DNA of 64,000 nt from Vitellaria paradoxa (GCA_019916065.1 CM034241.1:24899340-24963339); one strand, 5' to 3'. Shown: positions 1 to 12,560, counted from the first letter of the stretch. The notes: generated from the letters alone by a model not told the origin. Numbers and translations are program-made.

Positions 1-559
1 ATTAAACATATTTTCTAGGATTTTGAGCACCCCAAGTGTCGGATTCACGTGCCGTTCATTCCTATATGTCACTAATGGTTCGAATATCGTGCCCGTCGAG
101 TTTGATAGGCATCGGAGCTCGTCTGCTCTGTTTGGGCTATTGGAGGCCAAGTTCTAATTTCAAGGTTCCAAGTTTTTATGTTTTAAAATTTGTAACATTT
201 TTAAGTGTCTGTATTTCCAAATTAATCACTTTCAAACTTTTTCTCAATGTACATAAAACAATAGTAAAGAATCTATAGATAGAGCTGAAATATTAAATTT
301 AGAGAATAAATTCAAGTACATATACTTAAATTATTTAAGAGTTAAAAATCTTAAACATATTCGTAAACTCATACCTGATCCTGATCATTCGAGCCTGTTG
401 GATCATGCATGCCCTTACCGACTGACTCGTGTCTCGCCTGGTGACCACTGCCAGCATCCGGGGCCTACAATAAAATAGTATATGATTAACAATAGACATA
501 ATGTATTGAATTTCAATACAAATTATGTAGTTATTCACCTGAGTACGAATCGGTGGATC

Positions 560-2280
560 CGAGGTATATGGGGACACGGCTCTGAGTTAGTCGCTGCTCT
601 AACTCTGCAAGCTATGTCTGCACCTGAGCCTGCACTTGGGCCTACACCTGGGCCTACATTTGGACCTTCATCCTCACTTAGATATCCTCTACCCGCGCAT
701 CCATCTCTTGGCGAAGAAACTAGATCAACTCCTCAACTTTCTCGTCAGTACGTAAACGTGAGCCTTGAGACGAACTAACTCCAGATGACTCCGCTCACGC
801 GATGGTAGAACGTGGTATGCCTGTGTCATATGTCAGTGTATATCCATGCCCATCCTGGCCAATGATAGCATGGAATATCGCATCTCGCCTAGTAGCGACC
901 CGATGCTCTTCCTCTGGTAATTAGGCCAACCGAGCCTCAAAATAGGCCTGTGTAATATTTGGAGCCAAATTAGAAAGATAAATGAATAAATCTTGTGATA
1001 GGTAAATAAAATTATTGCGAAAAAATAAATACTTACTACAAGAGCTGCAATCTCGGGATGTTCAAGTCTGCGACTCGCCATCCACACAGACATCTGGTCA
1101 GTGAGCACACCCTTCTCACGTAACTATTGAAAGACAAATTATGTCAACTATATATATGGATATGAACTACTAAAAAATTGAATAACACGTATGGTCTAAT
1201 GTGGAACGTGTCGAGTCCCAAGCTTGTGAGGAGCACCTTGCATCAAGCGATTTTGGGACTTTCACTGTGCCTTTTCCTACATTTATTTTGGTTAGTTTTT
1301 ATTTGTTTCTTTTTTCTAAATATTAAATGAAATGAGCAAAATAATGCGAACTACTCACCCTGGCCTCCTAGCTCAACTAGTATCGGACCAGCTCAGGCCA
1401 CTGTGAAGGGAGAATACCCCTTGGGACTCGTTCAAGAAGGTTCGGGGTGTCTATATTCTTATCCCAATGGTCCTTCTTCACTTTATTTTTGTGATCTTTC
1501 CACAACTTTCGGCACTTTGCCATGCAAATTGGCCGAAATTCATCAGGATACGACCTTAAATTGTCCTGAATAGGACAGAGAAATTTCATTAGGCAAGGTG
1601 TGTTGTAAATTGACACATCGTATAATAACCTTAAAGTTAAGATAGAAATAAATATCTTACCTTAACCTCCCTCTCCAGAGTCAATCTAATGTATCCTGAG
1701 GAAAGGTAGTCCAATCGAGCATAGTTAAGGGAAAGCTGTGTGGGACCCGCACCATATGCCTTAACTGGCTAATGAACGGGCGACCCCTGCCCCAACTAGA
1801 TGAAATGTGTCATCAAACTACACATCACAAGGGGTGCCTGAATTCCATGAAAGAATCCCTCTAGCAGGGCCCCTGCCCTGCCCTTGTTGGAAGATGTAGT
1901 TGTAGTAGTAGAATCTATTAACAATAAAATTTTATTAATTAAACAAAAATGAAATTATTATGTAAAAATATTAAACATAAAAATAACATTATACCACTAT
2001 GCCTGGAGGCTGATGCAGTACCTGTAGATGGAGAAGGCCCTACTAGCGTGGATAGAGAAAATCCAGATCGTGTCGATGTAGGTGTTGATGAGGTCGGGCC
2101 CCGAGTAGATGGTTGGATCTGAAGTGATGACGAAGTGGATGTAGGTGTCTGGTGTGTGGTGGGAGGACCCACTGTAGGCATCGATCGTCTAGAGTCCCTT
2201 GCAGGTGTACGAGCCTATGCCTGATGTAATAACTCGTCCATCGTGCGTGGACGATCTCTCTTTTTACGTCCTGATATGTT
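560..2280 (-). pseudogene. CACTA second gene, Transposase_24-like, degenerate
   Basis: Minus-strand exon-like blocks follow the usual order of the second CACTA gene (plant Ptta/En/Spm Transposase_24 family). A Ser/Thr/Pro-rich N-terminal part lies at about 1940-2270. A core block at 1377-1616 contains CRKLWKDHKNK and GILPSQWPELVRY, typical of this family. A further block at about 1040-1108 reads LTDQMSVWMASRR. A Gln/Ala-Val repeat segment at about 590-690 has TAG where Gln codons are expected. The blocks are separated by AT-rich stretches that may be introns. In active elements this protein binds subterminal repeats and assists TNP2. The gene lies downstream of the TNP2 relic on the same strand, as in autonomous CACTA elements. 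Stops inside the repeat mean this copy is not functional. Exact exon limits were not resolved. Confidence 0.6.
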
Positions 2281-2389
2281 TGTTTACATGTTCATAAGAT
2301 AAATAAATTTCACGTAATAACTAAAAACTATTCCCAAACAAAAAGTTAAACATATTCTTGAGCAAATTTTGGAAGGAAAAAGTGAACAA

Positions 2390-5300
2390 CCCTTCATTGG
2401 TCATGCAAGTTAATCGTATCCCCTTCAACAGTCTCTCTAACCCAGTTGACATCCTCATCACGTTGAAATATTAGATTTTGGTCAATAACTTGCTGAGCAA
2501 ATGCGTCAATATCTGGCTCATCACATTCAATTTGATACACCTCCCTTCTTGACATATTAACTGCAATTTCCCACTTAGGATCCATTGGATCTTTAACTTA
2601 GTAAACTTGCTCAGCTTGCGAGGCCAATATGTAAAGCTCACTACTTATTCGCTCACCTTGATATAACAAATTGTTAAAATTTACCAACGTAAATTGGTAC
2701 TTATCAACTTTAGTCCCCTGGATTGTATCTACCCAATCACTATTGAATAACAAAACCTTTAACTTGTGATTATATATAACTTCAACAATATCTTTTAATT
2801 GGCCATAGTAATAACCAACATCGACAGAAGGACAACTAAGACCACTATTTTGTGTTGCTCGTTTCTTATCTACTTCCTTGACGCGAAATCGGAACCCATT
2901 AATGTCACAAGTTGTGTAACGTCATGCCATTATAAATGGACCATCAGCTAGTTGGTTCATTTCATTGGTCAAAGGATCTGCTCTTGTTTGTCGTAAATTG
3001 TACACCTATGTAATTCATATAATCATTTAATAAAACTGCGTGAAACTAAAATAATAGGAACAAATTGAAGCACATAGACCATATTTATACATACATAATT
3101 CTTGAACCAATCGTGAAATGATTGAAAATGGGACTGCCGAATTTGATTATCTATAGTGTGAGGCATGTCCTGTTTGTGCTCATCAATGTGTGTCCTGCAA
3201 TACTTAATAACACATGTTAATGACAAGCATGATTATTTAGACAGAACATGAACAAGTTAAATACATGAATGAGTGTTCACTTACTGAATCAATGGTACAA
3301 CTGATGGAGTGTTGAACAACACATATCAATGAGCTTGAATCCATTCGATGTTATTTAGATCAAATGGTGTGCCTTCTCCAATAGGACCATCATTAATCCG
3401 TGAGGGCCTATCTAGTTTGGTTTCAACATCATTAAGATATGTAGCACAGAATTGGTGCACTCCTCCATCAAATAACCCTTGGCTATCACATACCTCTTCA
3501 ATTTATTCATGTATCTCTCAATCGGATACATCCACCTAAATTGGACAGGGCCACCAAGCAAGGCTTCACCCGTTCAATGTATAGTTAAATGGACCATTAC
3601 ATTGAAAAATGACGGTGGAAAGAGTTTCTCCAGATGACACAGTGTTATCGCAATCCTATCCTGGAGATTTTTCAAATCATTTGTGCGATAAACTCTTGAA
3701 CACAGTTATCTGAAAAAGTTACTGAGCTCAATCAATGGCTCTTAACAACATTTTTAGGTAAACAATTTCAAATTGAAATAGGAATTAATTGTTGAATTAG
3801 AATATGATTGTCATGACTCTTCAAACTTTGTAAAGTCCTTTCTTTTATATTCACATGCTTAGAAATATTGGAACAATAGCCGTGAGGCACTTTGACTCCC
3901 TTCAAAATGGAGAGGAATGCCTCTTTCTCCTCTTTACTCATCGTGTATTATGCAGAAGGCATGTATGTCTTATTAGACTCTTTCAATTATAAGCACAGTG
4001 GTTTTCTCAAGCCTATTTCTTGCAAATCACAGCGAGCATTGGTACTGTCTTTGGACTTTCCTTTGACACGTAGAATGGTCCATAGTATATTATCATACAC
4101 ATTTTTCTCAATGTACATAACATCTAAGTTGTGCCTCAGTAAGTTGTCTTTTTAGTACGATAACTCGTAGAAAATACTTTCCTTCTTCCAATTATGACTG
4201 CACTTTCTATTCGCACTAAGAACAGAAGGTAGTGGAAGGGCCAATAGATCTTGGAAATCATATCTGTGTGTATTTGCTCCTGCTCGAATTCTGATAACAA
4301 ATCAACCTCAGTCATTATTTGTGGTGCTGGACCATATTCCCAAGTGCCATCAAATGACACTTTGTCCCTTCTGAACCTATACAATGGGGGTAGAAAACAT
4401 CTATGACCTGTGTAGGCCCATGTTTTACTATGCTTTAACCAAGTTGACTTTTTACTCTGATTGCAACGAGGACATGCAAATTCTCCCTTCGTGCTCTAAC
4501 CTGACAAATTCGCAGATGTAGGGAAGTTGTTGATTGTCTATAATAATGCAGCGCGAAGTTTGAACATTTTATTTCCTTCAGAGTCAAAAGTCATCACACC
4601 TTCGATGCATATACACGTCAATCTTATCCCCAGGGTCTTTGGGTCCATCAATAAGAGTGGATAAGATTAAGAAAGGTTGTTTCATACATAACCAGGGAAG
4701 CAGATTGTATAGAATCAACACCATTAGCCACGTACTATGATGTGCCCTAGTCATGGAGCTGAATGGGCTAAAACCATCTGTAGCCAAGCCAAGCCGTACG
4801 TTACGACTATCTAGGGCAAAGTTAGGGTGCCTCTTGTCAAAGTCCTTCCATGCTGGGGAGTTCACTGGGTGGGTTAACTTATCGTCTTCCTTACTATTCT
4901 TTGCATGCTATCTCATCAGTTTAGAAATTTTAGATGACATGAAAAGTCTCTTTAGTCTTGGCTTAAGTGGAAAATATCGCATTTACTTTGCAGCGACAAG
5001 TTTCCCACGATTCACAACCCTTCTCGAATTACTCGAACGATTTTGACCGACCCCATCATCATTCTACCTTGAAGTTTTACACATAATGCATGTGTCGAGG
5101 TGGGCATTCTCATTTCTAAACAATATACAATTGTTTGGGCATGCATCTAAAGTCTCATATGTGAAACCTAAGGTTTCAGTTAATTTGTGAGCATGGTAGT
5201 CGGACTTAACCAGCCTTGCACCGAATGGGAGCACTCTGTGTAATAGCTGGAGTAGTATGTCAAACGACGTGTCCATCCACTGGTTCAAAGTCTTCAAGTG

Positions 5301-5791
5301 TAACAAATCAACAATAAATGACAATTTACTGAAATTCATACAACCAGGATACAATTCTGTCTGCACATCATCAAGAATCTCAAAATATCTCTGCGCTTCT
5401 TCATCTGTACCTGAGCGAGAATTACTCCCACCTGCCCCATCAGTCTCGCAGGTAGTGTCTTCAGGTGCTAACCCACACGCGATATCATTTAGCATCGCGA
5501 TCATTAGATCAACTGTCATGACATTGACATCCATGTTGAGTCTTTCCTCTCAACGATAATAAATATACTCTTCCCCATGTCTAATCCAATTCTTGTAATT
5601 TTTCAAAAACCCATTCAGAATCAAATGCTCCCTCACAATATCTCGTGTAGTAATAAGGGTTTTACATATTTTCTACAGGGATAACTGATGTACTTACTAT
5701 CAAATCCATTGGTGAAGGCAATGAACTACTCAATCCCCTCCACATATTCCCTAGACGTCTTATTCGGTAAATCAATCCAACTCTTATCCAT
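2390..5791 (-). pseudogene. CACTA (En/Spm) TNP2-type transposase, degenerate
   Basis: The minus strand from an ATG at 5791 reads MDKSWIDLPNKTSREYVEGI, the start of the transposase-associated domain. It continues through CRKYVKPYYYTRDIVREHLI and NWIRHGEEY. Then come the TNP2 core blocks: 5064-5534 (HLKTLNQWMD, YETLDACPNNCILF, CIMC), 4584-4865 (NSPAWKDFDKRHPNFALDS, NVRLGLATDGFSPF) and 4136-4384. The C-terminal end at 2394-2585 (MDPKWEIAVNMSRREVYQ) resembles the DUF4216 tail of CACTA transposases. TNP2 catalyses cut-and-paste transposition by binding the terminal inverted repeats. In-frame stops and frame changes break the gene in many places. The family assignment is firm; whether all blocks belong to one insertion is inferred from order and strand. 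Confidence 0.85.
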
Positions 5792-6012
5792 GTTGCTAAG
5801 TATTTCTGTAAAAGTCTAATCTGAGCAAATATAACTAGCGTAAGAGATCGTGTATCATGCAATTTACCTAGCCTTAAACTTCAAACTTTTCACTACAGGG
5901 TGGTTGGTCCTATCCCATTCGAGAATGCACGATCCATCTTATATCCTCAATAACTCAAATGCTTTTTCCTCTTGTTAGAAAAAATTTCGGCAGTATGCCT
6001 GCATGGTTCTTC

Positions 6013-6440
6013 AAGTACACGACACAAAAACGGCATAATTCGTATCTATGTATGCACCCAGAGAATAACAGGACATAAATTGAAACTTTATCTGACATCA
6101 GACTTGCATAAGTTGTTGAGGGATCATTGCATTCCCAAACTGTCCAAATTGGACAATTCAAGAACCATGTACATCAATCTCCGTTTGTACATTGCAAGGA
6201 CAATGAATCTAGCCATAAGACTAATCCATTGCGTCAATCTCCAAGTACACGACACAGAAACGACATAATTCATATCTATGTATGCACCTGGAGAACAACA
6301 GGACATAAATCGAAACTTTATCTAACATCAGACTTGCATAAGTTGTTGAGGGATCATTGCATTCCCAAACTGTCCAAATTGGACAATTCAAGAACCGTGT
6401 ACATCAATCTTCATTTGTACATAGGACTAATCCATTGTGT
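6013..6440. repeat. 230-bp tandem duplication upstream of TNP2
   Basis: Two consecutive, nearly identical units begin at about 6013 and 6243, both with AAGTACACGACACA. They share long identical runs through GGGATCATTGCATTCCC and GACAATTCAAGAACC. The second unit lacks about 30 bp near its end. The repeat lies just 5' of the minus-strand TNP2 start. It could be a 5' regulatory or subterminal part of the CACTA element, or a local duplication. No convincing protein was seen in it. Confidence 0.8.
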
Positions 6441-6952
6441 TGAGGATGACTAAAGGGGTGTTGTACACAATTCTCAAACAGGTCTAGTTTCACTAATGTA
6501 TACAAATGAATAAAAGTAACAGCGAAAAATTCACAAACAATGAAATCTTCAAATATAAAAGTATCTAAAACAGTTGTAAGCTATCATTAATAAACCTAAT
6601 ATTTATCCCTTAATCAAACCAATATCACAAATTAATTAAAACCCAGAAAATGGATCAGTTACAAGCCACAAAACGAATCAATTTGTAATAGCTCAAAAAC
6701 TAACTACCCAAATCAGAAAATAAAACAATTAAGAAAATTTAACAATTAATTAATCAATGCACACCACAAATAGAAATAACATCAATTTGTCATAGCTAAA
6801 AAACTAGTAACTATTCAAATTAGAAAATCAAACAATTAACAAAATTTTTTTGTCAGCTAAACATAAGACATATAGTTCTTGGTATTAGCAAGAAACATGA
6901 TTCAGAATCTAGTAATTATGTTAAAAAAACCATGAGTTTGTTAAACATTTTG
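6441..6952. other. AT-rich spacer, nothing recognised
   Basis: This stretch is rich in A and in AATTAA-type words and has no coding signal, repeat boundary or RNA gene that I recognise. It separates the CACTA tandem duplication from the YUCCA-like pseudogene. Confidence 0.5.
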
Positions 6953-8028
6953 CGAGTAAGACTCTGGTTCTAGACGTGGGAACGTTGGCCAAGATTAAGT
7001 CTGGCCAAATACAGGATAAGAATCAATATCGTAACTCAGTTGCACTTTTAAATTGTGGAATTAATGTCATCATTTATTTTATCACAAGCCCCAGGAAAAT
7101 GAGTTTTGGTAAAACGGTTAAGAAGTCATTTTTATTATTTGTTCAGAGGTACCTTTGTTATTTTATTTATACTATTTTATTAATGAAATATTAATTGATG
7201 ATATTATAAAATTAATGAATTCAACTATCGGGTGAAACTTTTATTTTCTTTTATTAATATGTCTTAATAGTCAATAATCTCCCACAATTTGATTCAAAAG
7301 AGGTATATAAGTATTTTTTAAATTTTTATAAGTTATTATGTAATTTTACTGAGGTATATAAATAAGTTTTGAATTTTTTAAGTTATTATGTAATTTTACC
7401 TTTTTATTTTGTTAATTTCCTAAAATATCTTTTAGCTACCCATCACTTTTATAATTTTGCTTTAAATGCTTCTTAATTATATCCAGTTAAATACATTTAA
7501 CTAATAATTATTCTTTATTTCTTATAAAAATAATGTAAGTATTTATTTATATTCTCATTTCATTCTTTAAATTATTTTGAACATAATGTATTATCTATGA
7601 CATTTTCAGGTTGTTCCTAGTATAAGAAGATTCACAACCACTGGTGCTGAGTTCAAGAACAGAAGAAGTGACCAATTCAAGGCCATAATTTTAGCCACGG
7701 GATACCGAACCAATGTGTTAGCTTGGCTAATGGTAAACTGAAGATCTCTACATAAAAAGATTAGTTTGAACTTGTATTCTTTATTATCTATTATTATTAC
7801 AGTTTCTAATTAGCTACAAATGCGGTATGGATCACAAGGAGGAGACCTACTTTAGCCTGAAAGATGGTTTTCCAAAAACCCCATTTCCCAACAACTACAA
7901 AGGAAAGACATGGCTTGCTCGGAACTTCCATTGATGCTCGGAAAATGGTAAAGGACATTTCAAGTAAATAGAGCTCTGACATGGCACTCATCCCAGTGGA
8001 AGCAATTGGAGCATATGTTACTGCCTAA
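6953..8028 (+). pseudogene. YUCCA-like flavin monooxygenase, C-terminal pseudogene
   Basis: Three exon-like pieces encode the C-terminal part of a YUCCA-type flavin monooxygenase (indole-3-pyruvate to auxin in plants). Exon 1, about 6953-7011, reads TLVLDVGTLAKIKSGQIQ. Exon 2, 7610-7732, reads VVPSIRRFTTTGAEF followed by the family signature ATGYRTNV and ends at a GTAAAC donor after a TTTTCAG acceptor. Exon 3, about 7813-8028, reads DGFPKTPFPNNYKG, then after a frameshift GTSIDARKMVKDIS and ends at TAA 8026-8028. The GG of the first donor appears as GA, exon 3 has a frameshift, and a TAG sits where Trp is likely. The N-terminal FAD- and NADPH-binding parts are absent. It is a non-functional fragment with its exon-intron structure kept, so it arose by a DNA-level event and not by retroposition. 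Confidence 0.85.
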
Positions 8029-10429
8029 ATGTCTAAGAATGAACGTATATTTTCGTTCAATGTTTTATTTATTTATTTATTTATTTAAAGTATAATCCTC
8101 ACCAAACTCCAATTCCCCTGCTAATAAAGAAGTTCTAATGCAAATACCGTTGTCCTATTTTGTACTATGCAATAATATCTAAAATTATTCTTGTTTTGCA
8201 AGCAAAGTTTAAAAAAATAACAAGTGTAACAGGATCGGATAATATATTTTTTAAGACTATGTTAAGAAATAAGCAATTTATAAGAAAACTATGAAATTCA
8301 CAAAAAAAAAAAAAAAACCTTCATTGAAGAGGCTGTTAAAATTAATCTTTCACAATTTCAACCTACCTAAACCATTCAAACTTGTACTAAACATCAATTG
8401 ACGTAGCTATTCAAAGTGGTTCCCTTTGGTTGTGGAGCATTTTTAGAGAGGAGTAAGAACTAACTTCCTACAAACTTGTCTTTGTCATCTCATTTTTAGG
8501 GCTCACTTCTAGGATTTAGTGCAGTGAATAACAATAAGTTGAGTGATAATTTCAGTTAAAATAAGGATGAAGTCATAAATAGAGAAAGAAGTATAGAATA
8601 AAATGAATAATTTCTCGAAAATAAGACAAGCCCTTCTTTGTTTTAAAGTTCAATACATTATGAACTTGGTTCTTAGATGCTAGAAGAGCAGAAAACTAGC
8701 TAGTACTTGTCTCTTCAGGTAGAGACAAGTGACAAACTTAAAATTCTAAAATAATCGACAAAATTTGTGATTTTGATTTAAAAACAATTAATGTGGAAAG
8801 GCAGAAATTCCTAATCTGAGAAGATGAATTTCATACTCATTTTCTTTTTATTAGATATATGTATATAATCACATTATCTAGTCATCTATCAGTTTGATCA
8901 TCTAAGTGGAGCCTCTAAGATTACCATCAAGGATTCAATCATACATGAATATAGAGCAAATTTCTTAGGTTTTGGCTCAAGAAACGCAAACTATGCTAAT
9001 AATTAATGAATCAAACATCTCCCAACTAAGTGCAACAGTGCATACCTAATTAATGTATCTTATTCTCACCGCTAATTATTAGGCTCAATAAAATTTGTCC
9101 TCCAAAGTGTCTTAAAAATGGGAAGAAATTTGCTTTTTTCTTCATATTGCCTTCCAACTATTAACCGCCATAGGCTAGTTTATTTTGTCAGGTTCGCACA
9201 CTTAATCAATCAAAATCATAATATGCACAAATTTGTATTTTGAGCCTCCTAAATGTTAAAAATATTGTTGATGTGTTTATTAGTAACTAAGAAAATTTTA
9301 TCCAATTCAAATTTAAATTGTAAATTAATGATTTAACCCGTAAACTCATTTTTTTATAATTCGCATTCTAGGTTGCCCCTGTCTTATTTTTTTATAGTTT
9401 GTATTCTAGGCTACACTAGGCTCATTTTTTATCCACATTTCTACAAGAAAAAATCTAATGTAATGTGAAAATAAAAAGTGAAGATTTGTCCTTGGTCTTC
9501 TAATGGATTTCTCTGAAGTAAGAGCACTTCAAATTGAGGACACTAGCAAGGAATTGAGCACAAGTGATCCTAGGAGTACCCTAAATGCTTTCAGCAATTA
9601 ATTTTGGCACCTTTGCTTCCTTTGCTGGATTGAGAGACGCTGAAACCTGAGTATGCCAAAATAACAATAATAAAGTTAGAACTTCGTCAAAAGTGAAGTA
9701 ACAGAGAGTTTGTTGTGACTAAAAAAATAGTAAACAATGGACCAAACAATGTGAATAAGCTACATCATGGCAAAGAAGAAGCACATATTGTTTTAGAAAT
9801 CTAACATTCTGTTTTGCAACTTCAACAACAACGTTTTGGATAGAATTTTGTTTGGTTTGGTTGGATATCATTCCAAATATTCCCCATATTTCTTTTTAGT
9901 CCTAGACATGTCAAATGCAATGATCAGTGTGATCATTTTACTTTGTTCAAACATGGTAATAGACTAGATAGATTCTTTTTCTTTCAAGGTTAGAAGGAGA
10001 TGTTCCCAATTGTAGGAAAGAAATTTTCCAATGAGCAATATTCAATCATTGTCTAGTGATTCCAGAAAAGAGTTTTTTCAACTGTGGACATGTACGTTTT
10101 AGAGTTGAAAATGTGGCTTCAACGTCACTCATTCAGATTGTGTTTATGACATGGTGGGAAGATTACACTAGTGAAGGTTTTAAATTAATGAAAAGGTTAA
10201 GTCATGTAAATCACAGAATAGAAGTTTGAAATATGAAAACCTTTGATTCTGGAGTTATTTGTAGAGGGAAAATCTTTTGGAAAGCATAGGAAAAGTTTTT
10301 TTTTGGTAATTACAGGAAAAGCTAATATTAAGGGGGTAATGAATGAAAATGGTGAAATTTTGAATAGAGAAAAATAAGAAAATGGAGAAATATTTTTCTT
10401 TTTTTTTTAATTTATCCAGGCTTTATTTA
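8029..10429. other. Non-coding AT-rich region with simple repeats
   Basis: No gene or element could be recognised here. A TTTA microsatellite lies at 8064-8087 and an A16 run at 8302-8317. The open frames are short and show no family resemblance. Confidence 0.5.
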
Positions 10430-10975
10430 TCAAACAATCAAAATTGGCCTCTAATTGAGAGAATAAATTGGGAGCCTATTGATGAAGCCTTCGCCCGTAA
10501 GTTGGAATACCCATTCAATTTAGAGGAAATAAAGTGTACAGTTTTTATTGTAGTAGAGATAAGTCACCAGGTCTTGATGGCATTACCTTAGCCATGTATA
10601 GGGATTACTTGGAAGAAATTAATAAGATGGAAACGTTGATGGTCTTTTAGGAATCTTTTCTTTTAATTCTGGGATTGTTAATAAAAGTGCTAATGCTTCC
10701 TTTATTTGGTTAATTCTTGAAAGAGAGATCTGTAAAGATTTAAGATCATAGACCAATTTGCTTACAACTTCTCTATATAAAATTTTGGCAGAAGTTCTAA
10801 TAGGTAGATTGAAAAGGGTGTTGAGTCAGATTATCCAAGGAATATACCGCTTTTATTAGGGAAGTCAAGTTCTAAATAGTGTCCTGGTGGCCAATGAAAT
10901 CATAAAAGACTACAGGTTCAAGAGGAAAAAAAGGATTTATGTTCATGGTAGATTTTGAAAAAAAGAATTGATCAC
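10430..10975 (+). pseudogene. LINE (L1-type) reverse transcriptase fragment
   Basis: The plus strand reads NWPLIERINWEPIDEAFARK and then FNLEEIKCTVF, matching the region before the RT core of plant L1 LINEs. Downstream, with several stops and frame changes, come words resembling DHRPICLQLLYIKFWQK (the RPISL block), a block ending in TAFI (the QSAFI block) and KKGFMFMVDFEKK (the KGFIFKLDFEKA block that carries the first catalytic Asp). The similarity stops just after this motif, so YADD and the 3' end are missing. This is a truncated, heavily mutated copy. LINEs copy themselves by target-primed reverse transcription; this fragment encodes no complete enzyme. Confidence 0.75.
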
Positions 10976-11689
10976 TCCACAAAGTGCACAAGCTACTTGC
11001 AAGTAGGTTAAGCAAAGTTAGTAACACAGGTATTCAATAATGCCCTCAATACCTACCAAAAAAAAATAATGCCCTCAAATTTTCATGCAGAGTACAGTCA
11101 CCAGCACACACAGGAAAATAGATCCACAGATGCGCACATAAATTTACACACACAAGGGTAAGTACCTAGACATTGGAACAACCTGAAGATTTGTGCAAGG
11201 AAAGCCCTGTGATTTTGCCTGAGTAGCTCATGCACAGCTATATTTAACATCCATATATATATATATATATACTTATGTGTGGTTCGGAAACAAAATCCAC
11301 CCAAAATGTACACGGACAAGAAATGTTCATCCAAATCAGAAAAAAATTATAAAAAAATGGATAGAATACTTACCTCAATGAATCAATAGAAAGGAGAATA
11401 GTCGCTCAAGATCAATTTTGCACAAGAACTTTTGGTGACCTTTATAGAACAGAGAAATCAAATGAGAAAAGAGGAGACAGAGAAACAAATACATAGAGGG
11501 AGTGAGTACACGGGTGCGAGAGAGAGAAAGAGGATACCTGCAGTGGAGGTGGGAACTGGCGGTGGGGCAACAACAATAGGATGCAGCGGGAACCAATAGC
11601 GGTGCGCGCGAGAGTGAAATAAAAGTGAGGGAGCGGTTTAGCGAAATAAGAAAAAAGAGGGGCCAAGGTTTTTTTTTTATGACTATTAG
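10976..11689. other. Non-coding stretch with AT microsatellite
   Basis: A dinucleotide AT run occupies 11253-11271. A purine-rich stretch at about 11450-11660 gives long but low-complexity minus-strand frames that look like translated repeats and not protein. No element boundary was found before the CACTA-like end that begins at about 11690. Confidence 0.45.
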
Positions 11690-11797
11690 CAACTGCTATA
11701 GCGATCACTTTTGGCGGTCGCTAATACCTTTTAATAGCGACTGTATTAAGCGGTCGTCCGAATTCTATCAGCGCGAACAGTTATTCTTCTAGTAGTG
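11690..11797 (-). mobile_element. CACTA-type terminus with subterminal GCGGTCGCTA words
   Basis: Read on the minus strand the segment starts CACTACTAGAAGAATAAC at 11797, the standard CACTA terminal inverted repeat form. It is followed by words such as GCGACCGC, AGTCGCTATTA and TAGCGACCGCC in both orientations, which look like subterminal transposase-binding repeats. A 3-bp target duplication could not be confirmed because the opposite end was not found. The TNP2 relic at 2.4-5.8 kb lies in the orientation expected for an element whose 5' end is here, but the intervening 6 kb makes that link uncertain. Confidence 0.65.
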
Positions 11798-11800
11798 TAT

Positions 11801-12547
11801 TGTCAGCAAATTGTGAACCTAATGGATCACACACATATGAATCCTTAGTGTGAAAAATTTGTAATACAGGTCCAATTGGATTGAGTTTGGGCAATTAGGC
11901 AGAGTTGTATGATTAGAGCTTATGACCGAATCCCTAGCTAATTGGATTAGGGATAGATTGGGTTACAACTTGAAGAGTCTAAGTGATCCAATCCTGGCTA
12001 ATTAGATTAGTCAAAATTAAAATGAACAAAAAGGTTAATTTTGACTTTGAAAATTCTAATTGAATTAGGATCCAAACAAGCCCTTACATATGCCTAACCT
12101 AAGGATATAAATATGTGTTATGGATAGAAAATGTAGAAGTTTTTTAGCCACTTATTGACCTAAAGAGAGATGGCTATTCAAAGAGACAAAAAATGAAGAG
12201 CTAGCACTCTCGCAATCTCTACTTGCATTTTCCTTCTCTATTTTTATTTTCTTTCTCTAGCCGACTTCTTATTGAAAAACAAAAGGGTGATTTTTTTTGG
12301 GGATATTTCTTGCCTAAGGGTTCATGTGGATCACCATTAGAGTCTAGATGTATAGGTAACTCATAGTTAGTGACAACTTGAATGGTTTACTAAATCAAAG
12401 AAAAAGGGATTTGGGTGCTTATCTAGGTGAGGTTTCGCAAATACGTTTTCTAAAACAAAATTTTTAATCAAAACAACGTGTTCTTGGATGGGAGTTACTT
12501 TGAAAATTATTAAATTTTAATACATTTCTGATCTTAAATTCTCAACA
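11801..12547 (+). repeat. Ty1/copia LTR (single copy in window)
   Basis: The segment begins TGTCAGC and ends CTCAACA (TGT...ACA termini) and is followed directly by a tRNA-Met primer-binding site, so it is a 5' LTR. Its left limit is inferred from the TG start just after the CACTA terminus. No second copy of this LTR was noticed in the window, so the element is truncated downstream. Confidence 0.6.
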
Positions 12548-12548
12548 T

Positions 12549-12560
12549 TGGTATCAGAGC
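12549..12560 (+). promoter_or_regulatory. Primer-binding site, initiator tRNA-Met
   Basis: TGGTATCAGAGC is the complement of the 3' end of plant initiator tRNA-Met and lies one base after the LTR end. It primes minus-strand cDNA synthesis in most plant copia elements. Confidence 0.8.

Noticed and set aside
482..778. Plus-strand frame with Gly-Pro-Thr-Pro repeats
   Set aside because: It is the complement of the Gln/Val repeat of the minus-strand CACTA gene and has no independent support.
8064..8087. TTTA repeat as a regulatory signal
   Set aside because: Ordinary microsatellite with no neighbouring gene.
11375..11708. Two overlapping minus-strand frames of 88-105 codons
   Set aside because: Low-complexity translation of purine-rich DNA, no family resemblance and no start context.
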